This document shows positions 25,183-32,930 of a stretch of 64,000 nucleotides of DNA, one piece after another. The notes beneath the pieces were generated by a model. It saw nothing but the letters and a program-made list of their open reading frames with translations. It did not search any database and was not told the origin of the DNA. Source of the DNA: an uncultured Sphingomonas sp. (lineage in GTDB: Bacteria > Pseudomonadota > Alphaproteobacteria > Sphingomonadales > Sphingomonadaceae); NCBI RefSeq assembly GCF_934560975.1, contig NZ_CAKTFO010000001.1, positions 248,001 through 312,000 on the forward strand, read 5' to 3'. The position numbers and the translations under genes are program-made. Within the stretch, counting starts at the first letter, position 1. Every line of letters starts with the position of its first letter.

Positions 25183-25479
25183 TTACTGCGGGTCGTCCTG
25201 ACCGCTGCCGTACAGTGTCGTTGGGGCGCTGTAAGGGCGGCTGTACGGGTTGCTGTAGGTCGAGCTGGAGCCGTAAGGGTCCTTCGTGCCGACTTGCCCG
25301 GTATACGGATTGACGTTGCCCCGCGTGGAGTAGTTGTCGAGGGTCGAAGAATTAGGAGAGGAGCGGTAGTGCGGCGCGACGTACGTTCCGTCCCTTCTTG
25401 TGTAGCCCCGGACGTGGACCTGCGCGATTGCTGAGCTTGCGACACACAGTGCGCAAGCCGCCAAAATCAATCGTTTCAT
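25183..25479 (-). CDS. Small secreted Tyr/Ser-rich protein
   Basis: A 98-aa protein with a signal peptide (MKRLILAACALCVASSAIAQ). The mature start VHVRGYTRRDGTYVAPHYRS is a common motif in short secreted proteins of Proteobacteria. It continues NPYTGQVGTKDPYGSSS and a Tyr/Ser/Pro-rich tail. The ATG at 25479 gives the signal peptide directly; the longer frame starting at 25527 is not supported. The function is unknown. Confidence 0.65.
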   Translation of the reverse strand: MKRLILAACALCVASSAIAQVHVRGYTRRDGTYVAPHYRSSPNSSTLDNYSTRGNVNPYTGQVGTKDPYGSSSTYSNPYSRPYSAPTTLYGSGQDDPQ

Positions 25480-25576
25480 GTATTCCCCCGTTCGCCACGA
25501 ATCGTGACAACGTCGTTTCTGCCGCAATCAGGGGATGAAGTGAAAGCAATTCACTCCGCTTTGGTTTGTTAACTAC

Positions 25577-25981
25577 TTATCCTCGCGTGTGGCGAGTGGC
25601 CTCGAAGTAGTCGTCTAATGGCTCGTCCTCTTCAGCCTCCAGCAGCCCCGCAGCTACCTCGAAGTTGATGCAATCGACTAGCATCTTCCCGCGAGGAGAC
25701 AGAGTGTAGCGGTAGGCGGGGTCCTGAGGCCCTCCAGGCATCTCCAAGAGGAGCCGCGAACCTTCCTTGCCACCGGGGTCCACTTTGCCGAGCGCCCTCA
25801 GGTCGTCGTAGGCGGTGCCTGACGGGATACGCAGGCGCTTCGAGATTTGCTCCAGCGTGGCGGGTTCGTTGCGTGCCACGTAGATGAACACCAAGGCACG
25901 CCTGACCGGCGAAGCGGGGTTCAGGAACCTAGAGAGCGCCTTGAGTGCGCCATCAACCGCCAAGATGCTCCTGTCCGCCAT
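25577..25981 (-). CDS. Winged-helix transcriptional regulator, MarR/Rrf2-like
   Basis: A 134-aa protein. RRALVFIYVARNEPATLEQI with SKRLRIPSGTAYDDLRALGK forms a helix-turn-helix followed by a wing (RLLLEMPGG...YRYTLSPRGKML). The C-terminus is acidic. It is the gene nearest the right end of the element and is transcribed inward, so it is a candidate for controlling the element or the integrase, whose upstream region would join this end after excision. The regulated genes are not known. Confidence 0.65.
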   Translation of the reverse strand: MADRSILAVDGALKALSRFLNPASPVRRALVFIYVARNEPATLEQISKRLRIPSGTAYDDLRALGKVDPGGKEGSRLLLEMPGGPQDPAYRYTLSPRGKMLVDCINFEVAAGLLEAEEDEPLDDYFEATRHTRG

Positions 25982-26050
25982 TGTGTCCCCCGTTCGGTGT
26001 AAGGGGAACGGTGGTCGGTGGGCTGCGGCGGATCAACGCGCTTTTGGGAT

Positions 26051-26065
26051 TGCAGATAGTCTGCA
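26051..26065. promoter_or_regulatory. Operator-like dyad upstream of the winged-helix gene
   Basis: TGCAGATAGTCTGCA is a perfect dyad (TGCAGA/TCTGCA, 3-base spacer) 70 bases upstream of the regulator start and 110 bases from the element end. In the circular form it lies about 170 bases upstream of the integrase start. Confidence 0.45.
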
Positions 26066-26121
26066 TTGTGCACGCATGCCGAGGTCGAGCCGCATGGCAG
26101 CTCGTTTGCCGCACTTCGTTA

Positions 26122-26146
26122 TGCCCCTGCGGCCGATCCAGGGGCA
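26122..26146. other. 8-bp-arm hairpin near the right end
   Basis: TGCCCCTG (26122-26129) and CAGGGGCA (26139-26146) are perfect inverted arms with a 9-base loop, ending eight bases before the attP arm. It may block transcription out of or into the element. Confidence 0.4.
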
Positions 26147-26154
26147 AACTACGT

Positions 26155-26163
26155 CGGGTCTTT
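26155..26163. other. attP arm, right half
   Basis: CGGGTCTTT pairs perfectly with AAAGACCCG at 11161-11169 once the ends are joined. Confidence 0.65.
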
Positions 26164-26166
26164 ACA

Positions 26167-26814
26167 TCACAACAGCACCAGATTGTGGCCGCCCGCCGCC
26201 GCAATCTCCAGCGCGCGCTTGGCCGTTTCCTGCCCCTTCACCTGGCGGAGGTCGGGCCCCTGCGCCGCCATGCTCGCCTCGCCCGGTCCGGGCGCCGGCA
26301 GCGCGCGGGTGCCGCGAAGGTGGTCGAGCAGCGCCATCAGGTGCGGCGCGGACACGATCTCGACCGATCCGGCCCAGGCCGCCTCCGGCCCCTGGGCGGC
26401 GGGGCAGATCAGGCCCAGCCCTTGCTCGGCCGCATGTAACGCGGCGAGCAGCACGCCCGGCGTGCCGGCGATGCGGCCGTCCAGCCCCAGTTCGCCCACC
26501 ACCAGGAATTGGGACAGCGTTTCGGCATCGATCACGCCCATTGCGCCCAACAGGCCCATCGCCACCGCCAGGTCGTAATGCGACCCTTCCTTGGGCAGGT
26601 CGGCCGGGGACAGGTTCACCACGATCCGCTTCGGCGGCAGAGCCAGGCCGATCGCCGCCAGCGCGCCGCGCACGCGCTCCCGACTTTCCGCCACCGCCTT
26701 GTCGGCCAGGCCCACGACCACAAAGGCAGGCAGGCCCGGCGTCACCTGCACCTGCACCTCGACCGCGCGCGCCTCCAGCCCAAGATAGGCGACCGTTGAA
26801 ACCAGCGCGACCAT
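26167..26814 (-). pseudogene. comM: comM/yifB 5' part
   Basis: This is the N-terminal portion of ComM: it starts MVALVSTVAYLG, contains the VVGLADKAVAESRERVRGAL and VNLSPADLPKEGSHYDLAVA signatures, and ends GGHNLV at the junction. Two element-encoded codons and a TGA follow. The break falls immediately before Walker A, so the product (215 aa) has the N-terminal fold but no ATP-binding site. The ATG at 26814 is the family start. The gene should be inactive while the element is integrated and restored exactly on excision. Confidence 0.92.
26176..26178. other. attR core (CAC)
   Basis: This is the right-hand copy of the shared CAC. The two junction sequences (ATCACACT at the left, AGCACCAG at the right) have no longer common match in this register. 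Confidence 0.8.
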
Positions 26815-26907
26815 GCATCTCCCCTGTTCCCCGCCTGTTCTGTAGCGGGTTCGTCCGCGCTGTCGAGCGGGGTTGCGGTGGCAGGATGCAATACGCATGT
26901 AGTGGGC

Positions 26908-27189
26908 ATGCGCGCAAAGCATCCTGGCTCGCGGTTGGCGATCCTGTGCCTGGGTTGGTTCCTGGTGGTGCTGTCGCCGGTCGTAGGCGCGTTGCCGGGG
27001 CCGGGCGGCATCTTCGTCTTTGCCGCGGGGCTGGTGCTGCTGCTGCGCAACTCCTGCTGGGCGCGGCGGCAATACGTATTGTTCAAGCGGCGCTTTCCAA
27101 GATTCGGTCATGCCTGCGACACGGTGATGCGACGCGGCAGCACGCTGCGCCGGCGCGAACGGCTGCGGTGCGCGCCGCAGCCTGATTGA
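26908..27189 (+). CDS. Small membrane protein (PGPGW-like)
   Basis: A 93-aa protein with a hydrophobic hairpin (LAILCLGWFLVVLSPVVGAL, PGPGG, IFVFAAGLVLLLR) and a basic C-terminal tail. The PGPGG turn between two helices resembles a family of small transmembrane proteins of unknown function. It is divergent from comM. The ATG at 26908 was chosen; an in-frame GTG at 26878 is possible. Confidence 0.6.
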   Translation: MRAKHPGSRLAILCLGWFLVVLSPVVGALPGPGGIFVFAAGLVLLLRNSCWARRQYVLFKRRFPRFGHACDTVMRRGSTLRRRERLRCAPQPD

Positions 27190-27227
27190 CTCCGCCGGCC
27201 GGTTTCTCTATCCGCGCCCAACTTGAC

Positions 27228-27253
27228 GGCCGCCTCTCAATCGGCGGCCTTTT
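27228..27253 (+). terminator. Rho-independent terminator upstream of rpmH
   Basis: GGCCGCC (27228-27234) pairs with GGCGGCC (27243-27249), followed directly by TTTT. It ends the small membrane protein transcript or attenuates the rpmH leader. Confidence 0.65.
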
Positions 27254-27279
27254 GCATTGCGAACCCAGAGGCAGAAAAA

Positions 27280-27414
27280 ATGAAGCGGACCTACCAGCCG
27301 AGCAAGCTCGTGCGCAAGCGTCGCCACGGTTTCCGTTCGCGTAGCGCCACTGTCGGCGGCCGCAAGGTGCTGGCTGCCCGCCGCGCGCGCGGCCGCTCCA
27401 AGCTCTCGGCCTGA
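27280..27414 (+). CDS. rpmH: Ribosomal protein bL34
   Basis: A 44-aa highly basic protein of the large ribosomal subunit. MKRTYQPSKLVRKRRHGFRS, then SATVGGRKVLAARRARGR, is the canonical sequence. AGAGGCAG precedes the ATG. It heads the conserved rpmH-rnpA-yidD-yidC-engB block, with five bases between its stop and the rnpA start. Confidence 0.98.
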   Translation: MKRTYQPSKLVRKRRHGFRSRSATVGGRKVLAARRARGRSKLSA

Positions 27415-27419
27415 GCGAA

Positions 27420-27758
27420 TTGATCTTGCCGGTGCGGCAGCTTGTCCGCCGCGCCGACTTCCTGGCCGCCAATAATAGCCGGCGCGTGCCCATGCCCGGC
27501 TTTGTGCTGCTGGTGCGGCCACGCGGCGATGGCGATCCCGTCATGCGGATCGGCTACACCGTCACCAAGAAGATTGGCGGCGCCGTGGTGCGCAATCGCA
27601 TGAAGCGGCGCTTCCGCGCGCTTGTCCGCGACATCCTGCCGCAATCCGGCATTTCCGGCGCCGATCACGTGCTGATCGGCCGCGCCGGTGGTGTGGAGCG
27701 CGATTATGCGGCGCTGGGTGCGGAGTTGCGCAAGGCGCTGACAAAGGCCGTGCGGTGA
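27420..27758 (+). CDS. rnpA: RNase P protein component
   Basis: A 112-aa basic protein that binds RNase P RNA and assists 5' maturation of tRNAs. RRADFLAA opens the fold, and the family signature is KKIGGAVVRNRMKRRFRALV (RNR motif). The start is not ATG: TTG at 27420 fits the position and length, and GTG at 27432 is an alternative. The stop overlaps the GTG start of yidD. Confidence 0.95.
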   Translation: MILPVRQLVRRADFLAANNSRRVPMPGFVLLVRPRGDGDPVMRIGYTVTKKIGGAVVRNRMKRRFRALVRDILPQSGISGADHVLIGRAGGVERDYAALGAELRKALTKAVR

Positions 27759-27967
27759 TTGCGCGGCCTTTGATCCTGCTCGCGCGCGCGTGGCAGATCG
27801 GGCCTTCGCGCCTCATTCCTCCCACCTGCCGTTATCAACCCTCCTGCTCGGCCTATGCGATCGAGGCCTGGTCGCGCTATGGGGCTTTCAAGGGGAGCTG
27901 GCTGGCCATCAGGCGGCTCCTCCGCTGTCACCCCTGGGGCGGATGCGGCTTTGATCCCGTTCCCTGA
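27755..27967 (+). CDS. yidD: Membrane protein insertion efficiency factor
   Basis: A 70-aa protein that assists YidC-dependent membrane insertion. The signature CRYQPSCSAYAIEAWSRYGA and the conserved CHPWGGCGFDPVP end are intact. The GTG start overlaps the rnpA stop (GTGA). Position before yidC is the usual one. Confidence 0.95.
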   Translation: MIARPLILLARAWQIGPSRLIPPTCRYQPSCSAYAIEAWSRYGAFKGSWLAIRRLLRCHPWGGCGFDPVP

Positions 27968-27988
27968 CGTTCAAGGCGAAATCTCGAC

Positions 27989-29695
27989 GTGGAAAATCAG
28001 CGCAACCTGATCCTGGCGATGGTGCTTTCGGCTGCCATCTTTCTGGGCTGGACCTTCCTGTCGGAGCGGTTCTTCCCGGTCGCGGCGCCGCCTTCGACAG
28101 AGATCGTGAACGGCAAGCAGGTGCCGGTCACCAAGCCCGAGGCGATGCCCGATGCCCCCGGCGTGGTGCGTGACCGCCAGATGGTGCTGCGCGACAGTCC
28201 GCGCGTCGCGATCCGCTCGCCGCGTCTCGCCGGTTCGATCAACCTGCGCGGCGCCCGGATCGACGATCTGGTGCTGACCACGCATCGTGAGACGGTGGCG
28301 CGCAACAGCCCGCCCGTGCGCCTGTTGAGCCCGAGCGGCACGCCGGACGCCTATTTCGCGCAGTTCGGCTGGGCGGGCGAGGGCGTCGCCGTGCCGCGCG
28401 CCGACACCGTCTGGACCGCCGATGCCAACGAGGTCGCGCCCGGCCGGCCGGTGACGCTCAGCTGGAACAACGGCCAGGGCCAGGTCTTCCGCATGCAGAT
28501 CGCGGTGGACGAGAATTACCTGTTCACCGTCCGCCAGTCGGTCGCCAATGGCGGTCGCGGCGCGGTGCTGGTCAAGCCGTACAGCCTGGTCAGCCGGGTC
28601 GGCATGTCCAAGGATGCATCCAGCTGGACGATGCATACCGGCCCGATCGGCCAGTTCAACGGCGCCACCGATTATTCGATCGACTTCAAGGATCTGGACG
28701 AGGCGGGCCCGGCCGGCACGCGCTTCCAGAATCGTGGTGGCTGGCTCGGCTTCGGCGACAAATATTGGCAGACGGCGCTGATCCCGGCGCAGGACGCCTC
28801 CGTCGACGCCGGCTTCCGTGCGGGCGCGGGCGGGCTGTACCAGGCTGATGTCTCCGGGCAGCAGATCGGGGTACGGCCCGGCAAGGTCGCCACGGTGGAG
28901 CAGCGTTTCTTCGCCGGCGCCAAGGAAGTGTCCGTCCTCGACGGCTACGAGGCGCAGGGTATCGCCGGCTTCGATCGCACGATCGACTGGGGCTGGTTCG
29001 TGTGGTTCGAAAAGCCGATCTTCTACCTGCTCGACTGGCTGTTCACGCATATCGGCAATTTCGGCGTGGCGATCATCTGCCTGACGATCATCGTCCGCGC
29101 CCTGCTGTTCCCGGTGGCGCAGAAGCAGTTCGCGTCGATGGCGTCGATGCGCAAGGTGCAGCCGAAGCTGAAGGCGCTGCAGGAACGCTACAAGGACGAC
29201 AAGCCGCGCCTCCAGCAGGAGATGATGCAGCTCTACAAGATGGAAAAGGTCAACCCGCTGGCGGGCTGCCTGCCGATCCTGATCCAGCTGCCGATCTTTG
29301 TCGCGCTCTACAAGGTGCTGATGCTGTCGATCGAGATGCGCCACCAGCCCTTCGCATTGTGGATCAGGGATCTGTCCGCGCCCGATCCGCTGACGCCGGT
29401 CAACCTGTTCGGCCTGCTGCCGTTCACGCCGCCGGGCTTCCTCCATCTGGGCGTGCTGGCGATCCTGCTCGGCATCACCATGTACTTCCAGTTCAAGCTG
29501 AACCCGACCCAGATGGATCCCGCGCAGCAGCAGATCATGGGCTTCATGCCGTGGCTGATGATGCTGTTCTTCGCGCCGCTCGCGGCCGGGTTGCAGCTGT
29601 ATTACGTCGTCAACAACCTGCTCAGCATCGGTCAGCAATGGTATCTCTACCGTCGCACGCCGGGGCTGAGCGACGCGCCCGCGGCCGCCAAGTGA
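27989..29695 (+). CDS. yidC: Membrane protein insertase
   Basis: A 568-aa inner-membrane insertase. The N-terminal helix (NLILAMVLSAAIFLGWTFL) is followed by a large periplasmic domain (about 60-340) and the conserved five-helix core, with CLPILIQLPIFVALYKVLML near residue 430 and MQLYKMEKVNP just before it. The start is GTG at 27989. The stop overlaps the engB start. Length is normal for Alphaproteobacteria. Confidence 0.97.
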   Translation: MENQRNLILAMVLSAAIFLGWTFLSERFFPVAAPPSTEIVNGKQVPVTKPEAMPDAPGVVRDRQMVLRDSPRVAIRSPRLAGSINLRGARIDDLVLTTHRETVARNSPPVRLLSPSGTPDAYFAQFGWAGEGVAVPRADTVWTADANEVAPGRPVTLSWNNGQGQVFRMQIAVDENYLFTVRQSVANGGRGAVLVKPYSLVSRVGMSKDASSWTMHTGPIGQFNGATDYSIDFKDLDEAGPAGTRFQNRGGWLGFGDKYWQTALIPAQDASVDAGFRAGAGGLYQADVSGQQIGVRPGKVATVEQRFFAGAKEVSVLDGYEAQGIAGFDRTIDWGWFVWFEKPIFYLLDWLFTHIGNFGVAIICLTIIVRALLFPVAQKQFASMASMRKVQPKLKALQERYKDDKPRLQQEMMQLYKMEKVNPLAGCLPILIQLPIFVALYKVLMLSIEMRHQPFALWIRDLSAPDPLTPVNLFGLLPFTPPGFLHLGVLAILLGITMYFQFKLNPTQMDPAQQQIMGFMPWLMMLFFAPLAAGLQLYYVVNNLLSIGQQWYLYRRTPGLSDAPAAAK

Positions 29696-30345
29696 CGGAC
29701 GCGTTCCAGGCCGAGCGCGACGCCGAACTGGCGGAGGCGGCGCGCAAGCTGTTCGCCGGGCCGATCGCCTTCTTGAAGTCGGCGCCCGGCCTGCAGTTCC
29801 TGCCCGGCGCCGACGTGCCGGAGGTGGCATTTGCCGGCCGCTCCAACGTCGGCAAGTCGTCGCTGCTGAACGCGCTGACCAACCGCCACGGCCTGGCCCG
29901 CACGTCCAACACGCCGGGGAGGACGCAGGAACTGAACTTTTTCGACGTGGGCGAGCCCTTGCGCCTCCGCTTCGTCGACATGCCCGGCTATGGTTTCGCC
30001 GAAGCGCCGAAGGACGTCGTCAGGAAGTGGCGGCATCTGGTCAACGATTATCTGCGCGGCCGGGCCACGCTGAAGCGTGCGCTGGTGCTGGTGGACAGCC
30101 GTCACGGCCTGAAGGATGTCGACCGCGACGTGATGACGATGCTCGACCAGGCGGCCGTCAGCTATCGCCTGGTCCTGACCAAGAGCGACAAGGTCAAGGC
30201 GTCGGAGCTTGAGGCGGTGCGCGCCGCCACCTCGGCCGAAGCCCGCCGCCACCCCGCGGCCCACCCGGACATCATCGCCACCTCCAGCGAAAAGGGCGGG
30301 GGGATCGCGGAACTGCGCACGGCGATCTTCGAATCGATCCTCTAG
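29692..30345 (+). CDS. engB: Ribosome biogenesis GTP-binding protein
   Basis: A 217-aa GTPase (YihA/YsxC/EngB) needed for late 50S assembly. G-motifs: GRSNVGKSS (about residue 50), TPGRTQ, DMPGYGF and LTKSDKVK. The GTG start at 29692 overlaps the yidC stop; the frame is open further upstream inside yidC but codes for nothing recognisable there. Confidence 0.95.
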   Translation: MTDAFQAERDAELAEAARKLFAGPIAFLKSAPGLQFLPGADVPEVAFAGRSNVGKSSLLNALTNRHGLARTSNTPGRTQELNFFDVGEPLRLRFVDMPGYGFAEAPKDVVRKWRHLVNDYLRGRATLKRALVLVDSRHGLKDVDRDVMTMLDQAAVSYRLVLTKSDKVKASELEAVRAATSAEARRHPAAHPDIIATSSEKGGGIAELRTAIFESIL

Positions 30346-30351
30346 CGCCGG

Positions 30352-30367
30352 GTCGCCTTCGGGCGAC
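30352..30367. terminator. TTCG-loop hairpin after engB
   Basis: GTCGCC-TTCG-GGCGAC is a perfect 6-bp stem with a stable tetraloop, seven bases after the engB stop. No T-run follows. Confidence 0.45.
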
Positions 30368-30452
30368 TGCAACGGAAGGGGGGGCGGCCCGCTTGCCATA
30401 TGCCCACGCCGCGATCATGGAGGGCGCCCACCTCCTGCTGTGAAGGGGCACC

Positions 30453-31115
30453 ATGCTCAGGCTGATCATCGGCAACAAGGCCTATTCCTCCTGGTCGCTG
30501 CGGGGCTGGCTTGCGGTGAAGCAATCCGGCTTGCCCTTCGCGGAAGAGGTGGTCGCCATGTATGCCGACGATTGGGCCGAACGCCGCGCCAAGCCCGATC
30601 TTGCGGTGTCCAACGGCAAGGTCCCGATCGTGTGGGACGGGGACGTGGCCGTGTGGGAAAGCCTGGCGATCATCGATCATCTGGCGGACCGGGTCGGGCG
30701 GAACCTGTTCTGGCCGGCGGACGACACGGCGCGCGCCTTTGCCCGGTCGATCGCCGCCGAGATGCATGCGGGCTTCGTCGACCTGCGCCGCGAATGCCCC
30801 ACCAACTTCCGTCGCCGCTACGATCCCACGCCGGTCAGCGATGCCGCGACCACCGACGTGGCGCGGATCGCATCCTTGTGGCGGCAGGCGCTGGACCGCT
30901 TCGCCGGCGAGGGCGGCTTCCTGTTCGGGGAGTTCGGCGCGGCCGACATCATGTTCGCGCCGGTCGTTTCGCGGTTCGACACCTATGCGCTGCCGCTGCC
31001 CGATTTCGCCCAGGTCTATTGCGCCCGCATGTTGGCCCACCCCTGGATGCAGCAATGGTATGCCGAAGCCGCGGTCGAGCCGTGGGTGCTCGACCGCTAT
31101 GAACGGGACCAGTGA
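30453..31115 (+). CDS. Glutathione S-transferase family protein
   Basis: A 220-aa cytosolic protein with the N-terminal thioredoxin-like domain (LIIGNKAYSSWSLRGWLAVK; the Ser in SSWS is the probable glutathione contact; KVPIVWDGDVAVWESLAII is the cis-Pro and glutathione-binding part) and an all-helical C-terminal domain. The substrate is unknown. GGGGCACC precedes the ATG. It stands outside the yidC block. Confidence 0.85.
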   Translation: MLRLIIGNKAYSSWSLRGWLAVKQSGLPFAEEVVAMYADDWAERRAKPDLAVSNGKVPIVWDGDVAVWESLAIIDHLADRVGRNLFWPADDTARAFARSIAAEMHAGFVDLRRECPTNFRRRYDPTPVSDAATTDVARIASLWRQALDRFAGEGGFLFGEFGAADIMFAPVVSRFDTYALPLPDFAQVYCARMLAHPWMQQWYAEAAVEPWVLDRYERDQ

Positions 31116-31250
31116 AGGCCATTGGTCCCGAACGAATACAAAGTCTCGCACCGATCTAGATGACAGGGTAGCCGTGACGGCGTGTCGGCCATCATGCATC
31201 ATGCGCAATGGCTGCCGGCCCGCCGACCTACGCCCCTGACCGAAGCCGCG

Positions 31251-31282
31251 CCGGCGCCATGCACCGGCGCCATGCACCGGCG
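31251..31282. repeat. Short tandem repeat (13-bp unit)
   Basis: CCGGCGCCATGCA occurs twice in a row (31251-31263, 31264-31276), followed by a partial third unit. It lies in the gap between convergent genes; the rest of 31116-31293 shows nothing else. Confidence 0.55.
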
Positions 31283-31293
31283 GTGGCTCTCGG

Positions 31294-31602
31294 TCAGGCC
31301 TGCACCTCTTGCCGGTCCGGATCTTCGTTCAGGTCGGCCGTGTCATAGGCACCGTGCGCGGTGGTATATTCCGGCCGGGCGGCGAGTTCGCGGATGGCGT
31401 CGCTGTCATATTCCTGCGTCCAGTCCGACCCCGCAGCGCGCAGCACCAGACCGTCCTGCTGGCCGGGGCTCATTTCGATAAAGGCACCGACCAGTTCGTA
31501 AAGCGCGCCGCGCGCGATCAATTCCTCGTGCGCGTCACCGCTGGTTTCGATCGGGATCACGCGCATCAGGCTGGCTTCGCTGTCCCATTGGATGTCAGGC
31601 AT
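31294..31602 (-). CDS. Hypothetical protein
   Basis: A 102-aa acidic soluble protein beginning MPDIQWDSEASLMRVIPIET. No family is recognised. An AGGAAGAG sequence lies just before the ATG. It is followed by no co-directional gene within 150 bases and is preceded by the DUF3008-like gene 25 bases upstream, so the two may share a transcript. Confidence 0.55.
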   Translation of the reverse strand: MPDIQWDSEASLMRVIPIETSGDAHEELIARGALYELVGAFIEMSPGQQDGLVLRAAGSDWTQEYDSDAIRELAARPEYTTAHGAYDTADLNEDPDRQEVQA

Positions 31603-31627
31603 CTCTCTTCCTCTGTTCTGCTTATGC

Positions 31628-31816
31628 TTATGCGTCTGCCACGTGCTCGGGCTTACCCTGGCGCTTGGTGTGGGCCATGGCCTCCAACTCCTTCTCGGAC
31701 ATGGACTCGACCATGCTCTTGGACGCGCCCTTCAGATTGCTCTTGGGCGTGTCGCCGCGTTTGGCGGACAAGGCGGCTCCCGCCGCTTTCTGCTGGGCTG
31801 CTGACCTGGCCGGCAT
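31628..31816 (-). CDS. DUF3008-family small protein
   Basis: A 62-aa basic protein. MPARSAAQQKAAGAALSAKR, then LKGASKSMVESMSEKELEAM and the RQGKPEHV end, match the DUF3008 pattern closely. Members are small, abundant and of unknown function; a nucleic-acid or stress role is speculative. Confidence 0.8.
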   Translation of the reverse strand: MPARSAAQQKAAGAALSAKRGDTPKSNLKGASKSMVESMSEKELEAMAHTKRQGKPEHVADA

Positions 31817-31888
31817 CGTACCTGCTCCCGTGCTGGACTGCCGGGATAACGCGCCAGCGGCGGTTTCGGCTCAACCCTTGCCGGATCG

Positions 31889-32308
31889 CTACATGGGAGG
31901 GCCCGGCGACCATTCTTCGGCGGCAAGGGTGAAGCCCGCAAAGTCGAAGCCGGGCACCACCACGCATGACACCAGCGCCCATCCCGCATCCGCCACAGCT
32001 GCCTGCCAGTGGCCGGCGGGGACGCGAACCTGCGGGTTCATCGCGTGGAGCATATCCGGAGCCGGCGGCGCGTCGTCGGCCGCCGCGATGGACAGGTTCA
32101 GCGGCGCGCCGGCATGCCACAGCCACAGCTCATCCGCATCAACCCGGTGCCATCGCGACCTTTGCCCCTGTTCCAGCAGGAACAGGATCGCGGTGCCGGG
32201 TGAACGCCGCCCCGGCTCCGCCTGCGCGCGCCAGGTTTCGCGATACCAGCCGCCCTCCGGATGGGGGGACAGGCCGAAACGCGCGATCATGGCGGCGGCG
32301 TCGGTCAC
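31889..32308 (-). CDS. Cupin, DUF985/cupin_5 family
   Basis: A 139-aa single-domain cupin. GLSPHPEGGWYRETWR and ILFLLEQGQRSRWHRVDADE with the following LWLWHAGAPL are the conserved strands of this family; the His/Glu residues would bind a metal. The GTG start at 32308 overlaps the peroxiredoxin stop (GTGA), which decides it against a start inside that gene. The function of the family is not established. Confidence 0.8.
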   Translation of the reverse strand: MTDAAAMIARFGLSPHPEGGWYRETWRAQAEPGRRSPGTAILFLLEQGQRSRWHRVDADELWLWHAGAPLNLSIAAADDAPPAPDMLHAMNPQVRVPAGHWQAAVADAGWALVSCVVVPGFDFAGFTLAAEEWSPGPPM

Positions 32309-32841
32309 CCCTTGCGGTGCGCGGCCTTCCACGACTTCACCGCATCCATCGTGCCGTGGACGTGGCCGGCCGGGTCCATCGCCGAATAGGCGAAGATCAC
32401 CTTGCCGTCCGGTGCGATCACGTAGGACGTGCGGTTGGACATGGCCGGGTTCTTGGGCAGGGTCACGTCATAGGCGGTGATGGTTGCGGGCGTCGCCGAT
32501 CCCACCGCAAACTTGTTGCGGCACGCCTCGACCGAGAAGCGGTTGAGCTTGTCGATCGGGTCGGCCGACATGCCCACCACGGTCGCGCCCAGCTTACGAA
32601 AATCGTCCGTCGCCTCGGCGAACTGGTGCGCCTCGATCGTGCAGCCCTGGGTAAAGGCCGCCGGGTAGAAATACAGCACTACCGGGCCTTTCTTCAGCGC
32701 CTTGGCGAGCGAAAAGGACATGGGCTTGCCGGCCAGACTGACCTGGGTCGAAAAATCGGGCGCCTTGGCACCGATCGGCAGCGCGGCATCGGCCGCTATG
32801 GGCGCGGCAAGCGCGATCAGGACGGACAGCAGGCGCACCAT
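32305..32841 (-). CDS. Peroxiredoxin (BCP/AhpC-TSA type), exported
   Basis: A 178-aa thiol peroxidase. MVRLLSVLIALAAPIAADAA is a signal peptide, so it acts in the periplasm. The thioredoxin fold has YPAAFTQGCTIEAHQF near residue 62: here the usual Thr-x-x-Cys site reads TQGC, with the peroxidatic Cys. A second Cys (EACRNKF) may resolve it. AAGGAG is adjacent to an upstream ATG (32847) but correctly spaced from the ATG at 32841, so the latter is the start. Confidence 0.85.
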   Translation of the reverse strand: MVRLLSVLIALAAPIAADAALPIGAKAPDFSTQVSLAGKPMSFSLAKALKKGPVVLYFYPAAFTQGCTIEAHQFAEATDDFRKLGATVVGMSADPIDKLNRFSVEACRNKFAVGSATPATITAYDVTLPKNPAMSNRTSYVIAPDGKVIFAYSAMDPAGHVHGTMDAVKSWKAAHRKG

Positions 32842-32930
32842 CGGCATCTCCTTGGTTTCGGTCAATCTACCCGGCTTCACCGCCGGCACCAAGTGCGCGT
32901 TTGGCCTGTCACCATCGCGCAATGGCCCGG

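Larger units (their letters stand above)
11148..26175. mobile_element. 15.0-kb integrated element in comM, serine-integrase type
   Basis: The left end abuts the Walker A half of comM and the right end abuts the N-terminal half. An integrase of the large serine recombinase family is encoded 43 bases inside the left end. When the ends are joined they form a dyad with arms CGGGTCTTT (26155-26163) and AAAGACCCG (11161-11169), separated by 28 bases and centred on AC in the CAC core, as expected of a roughly 50-bp attP. No 5- or 9-base target duplication is present, which argues against a transposon. Contents: integrase, HNH-like and MltR-like proteins, a four-gene phage-like operon, a serine-recombinase/polymerase-like module, secreted small proteins and a winged-helix regulator. 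No terminase, portal or capsid gene was recognised. Confidence 0.88.

Noticed and set aside
11142..26170. A 7-bp direct repeat CATCACA near both ends as the att core
   Set aside because: Recombination there would leave comM out of frame with a stop codon. The CAC register restores the frame and fits the dyad centre.
11145..26178. Insertion by a transposon of the type known to enter comM in Acinetobacter
   Set aside because: There is no 5-bp target duplication, no terminal inverted repeats of transposon type and no transposase. A serine integrase and a dyad attP explain the ends.
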